Positions 6,369 to 14,896 of a DNA stretch of 64,000 nt are shown here, piece by piece; within the stretch, counting starts at the first letter, position 1, and every line of letters begins with the position of its first letter. Location of the stretch: contig NZ_AP026800.1 in the NCBI RefSeq assembly GCF_033095945.1, forward strand, positions 682,001 to 746,000, given 5' to 3'. The stretch comes from Bombiscardovia apis. GTDB lineage: Bacteria; Actinomycetota; Actinomycetes; Actinomycetales; Bifidobacteriaceae. The translations under genes and the position numbers were made by a program. The notes below the pieces were generated by a model. That model did no database searches and had not been told where the DNA came from. It saw only the letters and a list, made by a program, of their open reading frames with translations.

Positions 6369-9300
6369 TTACTGGGCCGCCGGCAGGTGGTGCCCCTTGC
6401 TGCGCTTGCGGTGATTATTGGTTTGCAGGGCTGCGTAGGTTACTGCCGCAATAAGGCTGAGGGCCAGCAGGCTGCCTCCGCCTAGGCGCTGGAGGGGGAT
6501 GCTGCCGGCTTTGGGGAGGGTTAGGGGGGTGTAGGGGTAGGTGAAGTCGTGGATGGGGTAGTCGGGTTGGGCTGTTCCGTTCAACGTCCAGGTGACTATT
6601 ACGGGTACTGGGCCGCCTGCGTCGTTTTGGGGTGAGGTGACGGTCCAGGTGCCTGCACTACCGTTTGGGGTGGGGCCGGTTTGGGCTGGGGTTGGGCCGA
6701 ATTTGACGGCGGTGACGTTGATGTCGTAGAGCATGCCTGCGCTGACGGGGGTGAGGCTGAGTTTGCCTGGGCCACCTTGTTTATCGCCCAATTGGCCGAA
6801 CGCGTTGTCGCCCCAGGTCCAGAGGGCGCCGGTGGTGTCGATGCCGATAGCATGTTTCCAGCCGGATATGAGTTTAGTGAACGTGGTGCCGGGTTTGGTG
6901 TTGACGACGATGGGTCGGGTTGGGCTGGTTTGGTTGCCGTTGCCGAGTTGGCCGGAGGCGTTGTTGCCCCAGGCGTAGATGCTGCCGTTGCTGGCGATGC
7001 TTAACGCGCTGTTGCTGTTGGTGGTGACGCTGGTGAAGGTGATACCGGCAGGCAGGGTCGGCTCGGCTGGTAGCGGCTGGTTGAGGGTACTGCCGTTGCC
7101 TAGCTCGTAGTCACCGTTGTAGCCCCAGGTGTAAATGCGGCCAGTGTCGCTGATGGCGAGTGACCAGTCGGCGGTAGCGGTGGCCTGTTTGAAGGTGGTG
7201 ACTCCCACGGGGAGCTGGACTTGCACGGGCACGCTGCTGGTATTGCCCACGTTGATGGTGGTGGTGCCGAGTTGGCCGTATTGGTTGGAACCCCAGCTGT
7301 AAGCCTGGCCGTTATCGCCCAAACCGATGGAATGGCCTGAAGCGGCGCTGATATGGGTGAAGTGGTAGATGCCAGCCGGCGTTTGCACCTGGACCGGGCT
7401 GAGCCTATTGCTCGTCGTGTTGTCGCCGAGTTGGCCGCTGGTGTTGGCTCCCCAGGCATAGGTAGTACCGTTGTCGCCGATAGCGAGCGTATGGTCGCTG
7501 CCTGTACTGACCTGCGTGTAAGCGCCTACACCGCTTGGCATGCTGATGGCTAGGGGAGTGAGCTGGTTACTAGTATTGCCGGTGCCGAGCTGTCCGCTGG
7601 TGTTGGCTCCCCAAGCGTACCAGCGATTATCACTGCCTAAAGCGAAGGAGTTGTTGGGGCCTGCGCTGACTTTCAGGAACTTCACCCCGTTTGGTGTGCG
7701 CACTTTAGTGGGCTGCATACGGTTAGTAGTGCTGCTATCGCCGAGCTGTCCAGCATCGTTCCTGCCCCACGCGTACAGGTCACCGTCTGAGCCGACTGCG
7801 AGCGTGTGATACCAGCCGGCTGACACTTGGGTGAGTTGCACGTTTGATTCTTTAGGGTGCGGGGTGATGGTAACGCTGGTGCCGCCACTGTTTGGTCCCC
7901 GGTTCGGGCTCATGGTGAAAGTTATACTGTTTTCCCATTGAGCTGTCAGTGTGATGTTGCTGGTGACGGGCTCGTTGAAGGTGTAGGGCTTACCGTTGAG
8001 GAACCAGCCCACAAACCCATGACCCGCCCACGAGGGCTGCATAGGCCACTTCGCTTTCGACCCTTCTAACACTCGTTGCGAACCAGGCGGACTGCCCGGA
8101 GCTGTACCGAGATTGAATGTGACGGTAAACGTATCCAAATACCGGAACCTGAGCGTCGCGTTCGGCTGTGTAACCCCGTTCAAAGTCCAGCTGACAATCA
8201 CATCCACATCCCCAGGAGCGTGAGCTGGAGTATTCCCCGTCCAAATACTCGAAACCGGTGTCACCGTACCAGATGTGACAATACCGCCAAACGTAACCCG
8301 AGTAATCATAATTGGCCCACCCACGCGCACCGGAGTATTACGATCAGTGGTGGTTCCGTCGCCGACGGCTCCACCTTTACCTAGCCAGGTGTTCATACCC
8401 CACGCGTAGGCGTTTCCGTTGTTGTCAATGGCGAAGGAGTTGTATTCTGTGGCGAAGATAGAGACGAATTGGACGCCAACAGGCACGCTTACTAGAATTG
8501 GTGTAGTGCTCCACGCTCCGGTTTGTCCGCTTCCATTGTTGACGGGTTTGGTGCTGTTCCCGAGTTGTCCGTAGCCGTTCCATCCCCATACGTAGGTTTT
8601 ATTGTCATCTCCTAAAACGAGTGTATGCAAGCCGCCTAAAGCCATGCTGCGTATTTTAATGCCACCAGGCAAGTTTACGGTCACACGGGTTGGCCTAGTG
8701 ACTATGGTGCTAGTTTCTTTACCGGTATTGCCTGTGCCGTCGCCGAATTGTCCCCAGCCTTGGAATCCCCATTTATAGGTGTTGCCATCACTGGCTGTAG
8801 CGCTCGAACTCCAGCCGCCTGCGTGAACACTGGTCCACTTATATCCGGTGGGAGAAGCAACTGCAACCGCAGAAAGCTGAGTAGTTGTGTCGCCAGTAGC
8901 TAACTCACCGTGTTCGTTCCATCCCCAACCGTAGATGACACCGTTGTCTCCTAGCGCGAGAGTGTGATAGTACTGCGTGCTGATGCTGATGATTCTCACA
9001 CCTAGAGGGATGCCGACAACAGGAGTTGGTGCTAAGCGATTATTAGTGTCGCCTACGCCTAGCATGCCTACATAAAAGTCAAAGTTGCTGCCCCATGTGT
9101 AGACTTTGCCGTTGTCTCCCAGAGCCATGCTATGAGCGAAGCCTGCTTGAACGCTAGTGAAGCGGCTGACGCCAGCGGGCAAGGGGATTTTGGTAGGGGT
9201 ATATCGGTTGGTGGTGTCTCCTAGTCCGAGTTGCCCTGATTTGTTGTATCCCCAACTGTAGGCGTAGCCGTCAGTGCCTAAAGCGAGTGAGTGGTAGCCG

Positions 9301-9680
9301 TAACCGCCTGTGGCGATTTGAGTGAACTTGACACCGTTTGGAGTGGTGATACGGATTGGGGTTAACCGTGTTTGGGTGGTGCCGTCTCCTATCTCGCCGT
9401 AATCGTTGTTACCCCACGCATAGAGATTATTATCATCACCGATAGCAAGGGTGTGAGAAAGATTTGAACTAATTAGTCTGAACTTCACGCCAGCTACAGT
9501 GTATGGCGTGATGGTGGCGGCGGTGCCACCGGCGGCGGGGCCGGACTTTGGCGTGAGGCGGAATTGCGTGGATTCGCTAGCGTGCGCTTGGGGTGGGGCT
9601 ATCAGATTGGCTGACCCCCCCCCCAGGACACTCATGGAGATAAGCGCCACAATAGCGCTTACTGTGCGAAACCGTCGCAT
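6369..9680 (-). CDS. Giant RCC1-repeat/InlB-repeat cell-wall protein 1 (signal-peptide tract in frame)
   Basis: A 1103-residue secreted protein. The signal peptide MRRFRTVSAIVALISMSVLG runs through a G10 tract coding Gly-Gly-Gly and ends near AHASES. Then come repeats of about 50 residues of the RCC1 type (SAG..HTLALGDNG..YAWG.N..GQLG.GTT.NR..P), which fold as beta-propellers. One set lies at about 60-460; a Listeria-type InlB B-repeat follows at about 515-583 (TFTVTFNLG, FVGWFLNGKPYTF, ITLTAQW); a second set spans about 600-960. Each set is introduced by SGPAAGGT/GPNSGGTSVTITP (IPT/TIG-like edge). The C-terminus has LPKAGS, a hydrophobic helix and a basic tail, a sortase sorting signal. Role is likely adhesion or host interaction; this is inferred. 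Two paralogs lie upstream of it at 11.2-18.1 kb. Confidence 0.9.
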   Translation of the reverse strand: MRRFRTVSAIVALISMSVLGGGSANLIAPPQAHASESTQFRLTPKSGPAAGGTAATITPYTVAGVKFRLISSNLSHTLAIGDDNNLYAWGNNDYGEIGDGTTQTRLTPIRITTPNGVKFTQIATGGYGYHSLALGTDGYAYSWGYNKSGQLGLGDTTNRYTPTKIPLPAGVSRFTSVQAGFAHSMALGDNGKVYTWGSNFDFYVGMLGVGDTNNRLAPTPVVGIPLGVRIISISTQYYHTLALGDNGVIYGWGWNEHGELATGDTTTQLSAVAVASPTGYKWTSVHAGGWSSSATASDGNTYKWGFQGWGQFGDGTGNTGKETSTIVTRPTRVTVNLPGGIKIRSMALGGLHTLVLGDDNKTYVWGWNGYGQLGNSTKPVNNGSGQTGAWSTTPILVSVPVGVQFVSIFATEYNSFAIDNNGNAYAWGMNTWLGKGGAVGDGTTTDRNTPVRVGGPIMITRVTFGGIVTSGTVTPVSSIWTGNTPAHAPGDVDVIVSWTLNGVTQPNATLRFRYLDTFTVTFNLGTAPGSPPGSQRVLEGSKAKWPMQPSWAGHGFVGWFLNGKPYTFNEPVTSNITLTAQWENSITFTMSPNRGPNSGGTSVTITPHPKESNVQLTQVSAGWYHTLAVGSDGDLYAWGRNDAGQLGDSSTTNRMQPTKVRTPNGVKFLKVSAGPNNSFALGSDNRWYAWGANTSGQLGTGNTSNQLTPLAISMPSGVGAYTQVSTGSDHTLAIGDNGTTYAWGANTSGQLGDNTTSNRLSPVQVQTPAGIYHFTHISAASGHSIGLGDNGQAYSWGSNQYGQLGTTTINVGNTSSVPVQVQLPVGVTTFKQATATADWSLAISDTGRIYTWGYNGDYELGNGSTLNQPLPAEPTLPAGITFTSVTTNSNSALSIASNGSIYAWGNNASGQLGNGNQTSPTRPIVVNTKPGTTFTKLISGWKHAIGIDTTGALWTWGDNAFGQLGDKQGGPGKLSLTPVSAGMLYDINVTAVKFGPTPAQTGPTPNGSAGTWTVTSPQNDAGGPVPVIVTWTLNGTAQPDYPIHDFTYPYTPLTLPKAGSIPLQRLGGGSLLALSLIAAVTYAALQTNNHRKRSKGHHLPAAQ
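9615..9624. repeat. Poly-C tract (10) in the signal peptide of RCC1 protein 1, ON length
   Basis: Ten C on the plus strand (G10 coding). ATG AGT GTC CTG GGG GGG GGG TCA keeps the start codon in frame with the body of the protein. One base more or less would stop translation shortly after the tract. Confidence 0.9.
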
Positions 9681-9689
9681 ATCTATGCC

Positions 9690-9830
9690 CCTTAAGCCAT
9701 ATGCGGCACCCTCAGGCGCCGGTAAAAGTGTTTGTGCGTCTAACCGCAGCCCAGCCGTTCCCCAACCGCAGGCGCGCGTAACGCAAATTCCAACAAATCT
9801 GTTCCCAGTCTACCACCGCACAGGGCCCAA
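9690..9830 (-). promoter_or_regulatory. Conserved upstream region shared by the three RCC1 genes
   Basis: The block before the start of RCC1 gene 1 (AAAAGTGTTTGTGCGTCTAA, GTTCCCCAACCGCAGGCGCG, then ACGCAAATTCCAA, all plus strand) recurs nearly unchanged before gene 2 (about 14576-14652) and in weaker form before gene 3 (about 18205-18275). The shared block suggests the copies were duplicated with their promoter and 5' leader. I cannot place the -10/-35 boxes with confidence. Confidence 0.6.
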
Positions 9831-10026
9831 CGCCCAACCCACCCGCATCCACAACTTACGTTTTTGTAGTCGAAAGGGGTATAGCAGCTTGATTTGTTCT
9901 ATTGTTGAGAGTCGGCAGTTGGCTGGGCGAAGAGGCCCGCGTCTATCTTGGAATGAATGTGTTGCTGTTGGTTATTGGACGATGTGCGGTGTTCGGTTGT
10001 AACATTTACAGGAATCCCTTGTATCA

Positions 10027-10118
10027 AGCGCAGACACGCCGGGGCGCCCCATGCGCTAGACTAAAAGTTAATAAAGCCTCCCAGCCTCTCGAAGAAGCGT
10101 ATACCGGGAGGCTAACTT
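10027..10118 (+). ncRNA. Structured leader RNA before the AbiF-like gene (possible abiF RNA)
   Basis: Two stable hairpins lie 30-120 bases before the abi start. The first pairs AGCGC (10027-10031) with GCGCT (10053-10057) around an inner self-complementary GGGGCGCCCC. The second pairs AAGTT-AATAA-AGCCTCCC (10065-10082) with GGGAGGCTAACTT (10106-10118), i.e. 13 pairs with a 5-base bulge and a loop of 23. Structured RNAs called the abiF motif are known beside abiF genes; that this is one is my inference from position and structure, since I cannot run the covariance model. Confidence 0.5.
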
Positions 10119-10144
10119 GTACCATTGCGAAAGTGGGAATCAGC

Positions 10145-11164
10145 ATGGCAAAGCGGCCCCTCCTGTTGAACCAACAAGTCGACTTACTGATTGGGCGAGG
10201 CCTGAGTCTAGGCAATATCAGCGATGAAGAGGCTGAACGCATACTTTTTACAACCAATTACTATAGACTTTCCGGGTACTGGCGTTATTTTCAGGAAAAT
10301 CCAGACTTCCACAATGACCATTTCAAATGCGATGCTGACTTGTCTACTATTCTCGAATTGGTTGAGATGGACGCACGTATGCGATCTTTGCTGCTAGAGG
10401 GATTGTCCAGTTTTGAAATCGCATTCCGGTCCGCATTTGCATATTATGCAACAACAATGACGGGGGACCCATACGTTTACTTGCAGTTATCTGCATACTC
10501 GCAATCAGAAAATGAGCGTTCGGCGGTTGGTGATTCCCTTCGCTCGAAATCTGTTCAAAGTGAGAGTAGACGAGAACGGACTTTGCGTAAAATCGAAGAG
10601 GAGCTGAAGAGGTCCAAAGATGATTGCATCAAGCATTTCAGCGTGAAGCAAGAGCCGATACCTATGTGGGCAGCGGTAGAAGTTTTGTGCTTTGGCACAC
10701 TTTCTCAAATGTTTGAGCTGTGGTCTGATTCAGATTGTAAAGCGGCAGTTGCGCGGTCCTTCAAGGGGTTCACGAGTTGGGATAAATTCCAATCCGTTCT
10801 CCACGCATTTTCTGTGCTGCGTAATATTTGTGCCCATCATGGTCGTCTGTGGAATCGTAGGGTTCCGGTGACGCCGGTTATGCTCAAACAAGTTATCGAT
10901 AAGCACGAAAAACGGAGCATTTACAACAACACCGTTTGGGCTGATGTAATTATGATTCAATTTTATGTTGACTCATTAAAAAATAATACAGAGTATTCTG
11001 ATGCCGTTGCGCGGCTACTGACTCAAAGTGCTCTGTATCTGCAAGGAATCAAGAGTCCTTACCAGAGGCCTAAGGCCAAAAATGCTGGGAAAGAGGACAG
11101 CGGCGCTGCGAGCGCTGAAACGAATGACGAAGTGACGAGCTCGAATAGGGGAGTGGCTGGCTGA
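10145..11164 (+). CDS. Abi family protein (AbiF/AbiD-like, HEPN-type)
   Basis: A 339-residue protein of the Abi_2 family (AbiD/AbiF type abortive infection). I start it at ATG 10145 (MAKRPLLLNQQ) because GTGGGA lies 6-8 bases upstream and the domain begins at once; a longer open frame upstream runs through the leader hairpins and is unlikely coding. Visible family features are the N-terminal 'L...GL.I.......L...NYYRLSGYW' block (TNYYRLSGYWRYF), the central SSFEIAFRSAFAYY, and near residue 235 RNICAHHGRLWNR, which contains the R-x4-H motif of HEPN ribonucleases. Such proteins stop growth on phage infection or act as toxins paired with an RNA. It sits alone, opposite to the RCC1 genes that flank it. 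Confidence 0.85.
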   Translation: MAKRPLLLNQQVDLLIGRGLSLGNISDEEAERILFTTNYYRLSGYWRYFQENPDFHNDHFKCDADLSTILELVEMDARMRSLLLEGLSSFEIAFRSAFAYYATTMTGDPYVYLQLSAYSQSENERSAVGDSLRSKSVQSESRRERTLRKIEEELKRSKDDCIKHFSVKQEPIPMWAAVEVLCFGTLSQMFELWSDSDCKAAVARSFKGFTSWDKFQSVLHAFSVLRNICAHHGRLWNRRVPVTPVMLKQVIDKHEKRSIYNNTVWADVIMIQFYVDSLKNNTEYSDAVARLLTQSALYLQGIKSPYQRPKAKNAGKEDSGAASAETNDEVTSSNRGVAG

Positions 11165-11221
11165 GCGCGGGGTTTTGGGTGTGCGTTCAGCCAGGAGTTG
11201 TTGGTTTGGTTGGTGGGGTTG

Positions 11222-14200
11222 TTATTGCTGTGCTCGAACAGGGTTGCTTTGGCTCTTATTTCTTGTGCTGCGGCGTTTGGTGAGACGAGTTTGGTGGGAG
11301 TAAAGGCCGGACGCGAGAACGGATGCCAGTAGGAGGGTGATTCCGGTTAGGCGGTGGAGGGGAATGCTGCCGGCTTTGGGGAGGGTTCTGGGGGGTTCGT
11401 AGGTGTAGATGAGGGGGTAGTTGGGTTGGGTGACTCCGGCTAGGCTCCAGGCGATGGAAACTGGTACGGTTCCTGCCGAGTGGGGGCGGGTGGTAATCTT
11501 CCATACTCCGTTAGCAGCATCGTAGGTGGGACTGGTTTGAGGAGCCAGTCCGTCAATCGTGATGCCGGTGATGTTTAAGCGCACTGGTATCAAACTGACT
11601 GGTGTGAGACTGAGGTTGCCGGGGGATCCGCCTTGATTATCTCCGAGCTGGCCGGAAGCATTGTCTCCCCATGCCCAAATGTTGCCGGAGGTGTCTACGC
11701 CGATGGTGTGGTTGTAACCGGTGTGAAGCTGGGCGAACGTGGTGCCGGGCTTGGGGTTTACAGCTACCGGGCTTGGCTGGTTATTCTGGTTACCGTTGCC
11801 GAGCTGTCCGGCGGTGTTGGCACCCCAGGCGTAGATTTGGCCGGTATTGGCGATGGCGATTGTGCTGTTGGCTTTGGGCTTGACCGATGTGAACGTAAGG
11901 CTTGCGGGTAGTTGAGCTTCGGCAGGTAACGACTGGTTAACGGTGTTGCCGTTGCCGAGCTGGTTTTGCCCGTTGTAACCCCAGGTGATGATACGACCGT
12001 TGTCTCCAATGCCGATAGACCAGTTAGCGCTAGCAGTAGCTTGTTTGGACTTGCTTAAGCCAACAGGAAGTTGCACTTCTACTGGCACTTGGCTTCTATC
12101 TCCAACAGTGATGAATACACTGCCGATTTGCCCGTATTGGTTGGAACCCCAAGCGTAAGCTAAACCATTATCACCAGTAGCGATTGAGTGGCTCGATCCG
12201 GCTGAAACACTGGTGAATTGGAAGGCACCAGCAGGAATCTGCACTTTCACCGGGCTGAGACTACTAATGGTCGTGTTATTGCCGAGCTGGCCATTGGTGT
12301 TGGCTCCCCAGGCGTAGGCAGTGCCGTCATCGCCTAAAGCGAGGGTGTGGTTTTCGCCAGGGCTTATCTGCGTGTATGCGCCTACTCCGGTGGGCATGCT
12401 GATGGCAACGGGCGTGAGCTGGTTGGTGGTGGTGCCGTTGCCGAGTTGACCACTAGTGTTGGCTCCCCAAGCGTACCAATGGTTATCGCTACCCAAGGCA
12501 AACGACGTGTTGGGGCCTGCTACGACTTGCCGGTATTTCACCCCTGCTGGCGTATTCACGACCATTGGCACGACGTGGTTGTTGGTGCTGCCGTCGCCCA
12601 GTTGTCCGCTATCGTTCTTACCCCAAGCGTAAATGCGTCCGTTTGAGCCTAAGCCGAGTGTGTGGTTCCAGCCCGTACTGATTTGACTGAACTGAATGCT
12701 TGACTGCTTCGGGTCAGGAGTGATTGCGACTGTCGTGCCGCCCGCGTATGTCCCTGATGGCGGGTCTAAGGTGAACTTGATTTCTTCCCAGCGAGCAGTC
12801 AGGGTAATGGATTGAGTGACTGGTTCGTTAAAGGTGTATGGTTTGCCGTCCGCATACCAGCCAGTAAACAACTTGTCATTCCACACGGGTGTGGTGGGCC
12901 ATGCTGCTTTCGAACCTTCTAATACGCTTTGCGTGACGGGCGGACTACCGGGAGCTTCACCAAGGTTGAAACTGACAGTAAAAGTGTCTAAATACCGGTA
13001 TTTCAGTGTTTCGCTAGGCTGAGGAATCCCGGTCAAAGTCCATTCCACCACCACGTCCACGTCCCCAGGAGCATGAGGCAATGTAATACCTGACCAAATA
13101 CCAGAAACCGCGTTTATGCTACCAGAAGTTACCTGCCCGCCTATGGTGACCTTCGTAATTTCAATGACACCACCCACGCGTACCGGAGTATTGCGGTTAA
13201 CAGATGCGCCATCACCGAGTTGTCCGTTATTGCCTCGTCCCCAGCTGTAGGTGTTGCCATCGCTGCCGATGGCGAAGGAGTTATAGTAGCTGGCTGTGAC
13301 GCTGATAAAGGTTACTCCTGCTGGTACTAGTACTTCTACGGGGGTTGTAACGTAACTGTAGATGGGTTGACTGGGATCGATTGTGCCGCCATCTCCGTTT
13401 TCGCCGTAAGTGTCGGATCCCCATGCGTATGTTTTGTGGTCGCTGCCTATGGCGAGGGTGTGCCAGCCGTTGCTGCTGAGTTGTATAATGCTCACACCTG
13501 CTGGCATTTGAATATTGTTAACTATCGGCGTGTAAATACTGGTCGTGGTCCCGTCGCCATATACGCCTTTAATGCTGGCATCAGCACCTGTGGCATCGGT
13601 GCCGTTTTTATTGTTGTTATTGTTGGCTCCCCAAACGTAGCGTTGCCCGTCGCTAGCGGTAGCAAAGGAGGTGAATCCGCCTGCGGTGATGCTAGTCCAG
13701 CGTAATCCGGCTGGTGGGTTCACTGATATTGCTGAAAGCGGGCCAGTTGTGGTTCCGTTGCCTAGAGCACCATGCGTGTTGTTTCCCCACGTGTAAATGA
13801 CACCATTATCGCCTAATGATATGCTGAATTGTGCTCCTGTGCTGATGCTGATGATATTAACCGTATTGGGAATGCCAACAACCAGTGTTGGTGTTGTGCG
13901 GTCGTAGATGTACCGACCCCAAGCTGCCCACTCCTGTTCATGCCCCATGCGTAGACTTTACCGTTGTCGCCGAGGGCTATGACGAACCTGTTTGAGGCTT
14001 TGATTTGTAGGAATCGGTTTACACCTGCTGGTAGTGGTATTTTGGTGGGGACAATGCGGTCGGTGGTATCTCCTAAACCTAATCGGCCTCTATCGTTCCA
14101 ACCCCAAGTGTAGATATAACCATCGGTTCCTAATGCCGTCGAATGATCCACTGAGCCTGCGCTGATTTGAGTGAACTTGATGTTTGCTGGAGTGATTACT

Positions 14201-14536
14201 CTGGTTGGTGTCAAGCGGGTAGTGACGGTGTTGTCACCAATTTGCCCGTGCACATTTTGACCCCATGCGTAAGCATTACCATCATCACCGAGAGCCAGCG
14301 TGTGAGAGTAACCAGAACTTATAGTCGTAAACTTTATGCCGCTTATTGAAGAAGGTGTAATAGTAACGTTGGTGCCACCGGCGGCGGGACCGGAGCTGGG
14401 GTTGAGGCGGAAGTTGGCGGAGGTTTCGTCAGCGTGTGCTGGAGTGGGTTGTGTCAGCGAGTTGGCTGACCCCCCCCCCCAGGACACTCATGGAGATAAT
14501 CGCCAGTGTGGCGCTTACTGTGCGAAACCGTCGCAT
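11222..14536 (-). pseudogene. Giant RCC1-repeat/InlB-repeat cell-wall protein 2, out of frame at the tract and again inside
   Basis: Starting at ATG 14536 (MRRFRTVSATLAIISMSVLG, preceded by GAGGAG) the frame meets an 11-base G tract and then a TGA a few codons later. The body is open from 14487 to about 13813 in one frame and from about 13948 to 11222 in another; the switch lies near 13890-13910, where ..GQLGVGTSTT should run into DRTTPTLVVGIPN. The second lesion behaves as a one-base loss inside an RCC1 repeat. The architecture equals that of protein 1: propeller repeats, InlB B-repeat at about 12790-12995, propeller repeats, LPKAGS sorting signal, helix and basic tail. A GTG at 14487 could start the first piece but would lack a signal peptide. 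Either a true pseudogene or an assembly error at 13.9 kb. Confidence 0.85.
14470..14480. repeat. Poly-C tract (11) in the signal peptide of RCC1 gene 2, OFF length
   Basis: Eleven C (G11 coding), one more than in gene 1 at the same codon positions. The frame from the ATG then reads GGT CAG CCA ACT CGC TGA and stops. Confidence 0.9.
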
Positions 14537-14825
14537 AATTGCACTCCTCAAGTCGTATATGGCGCTCTCAAGCGCCTGTAAAAGTGTTTGTGCGTCTAAC
14601 CGTGGCCTTGCTGTTCCCCAACCGCAGGCGCGCGTTACGCAGATTCCAATTTTCTAAGCCTACTCTACCATTATTGGCAGAAAGACTGCTCAACCCCGTG
14701 TACTCTCTCGTATTTTAGCCCTCCACCCCGCGTCCGACCCTAAGTGCAAACCCCAACTCCCTCGCCACTCACCCAACCCGGCAAAGCAGCTTGAAAGTAC
14801 TTTCAAGTAGTTCGCAGTAGTGCGG

Positions 14826-14862
14826 AGTAGCGCGGAGGGGGACTTTGTTGCTCCGCGCTACT
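14826..14862. terminator. Strong hairpin after RCC1 gene 3
   Basis: AGTAGCGCGGAG and CTCCGCGCTACT pair over 12 bases around a 13-base loop. It lies 35 bases beyond the end of RCC1 gene 3 (minus strand), so it is probably its terminator, although no long T run follows. The rest of 14537-14896 is the leader of gene 2 plus sequence in which I see nothing. Confidence 0.65.
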
Positions 14863-14896
14863 TGGCTTGGGTGGTTGGGTGATTGTTTGGGTGCAG

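Noticed and set aside
6599..8384. Many forward and reverse ORFs of 60-120 codons inside the RCC1 genes
   Set aside because: They are shadows of the repeated GT-rich coding sequence in other frames.
9902..10144. Upstream extension of the AbiF-like frame
   Set aside because: It runs through the leader hairpins, has no SD and no family similarity; the domain begins at 10145.
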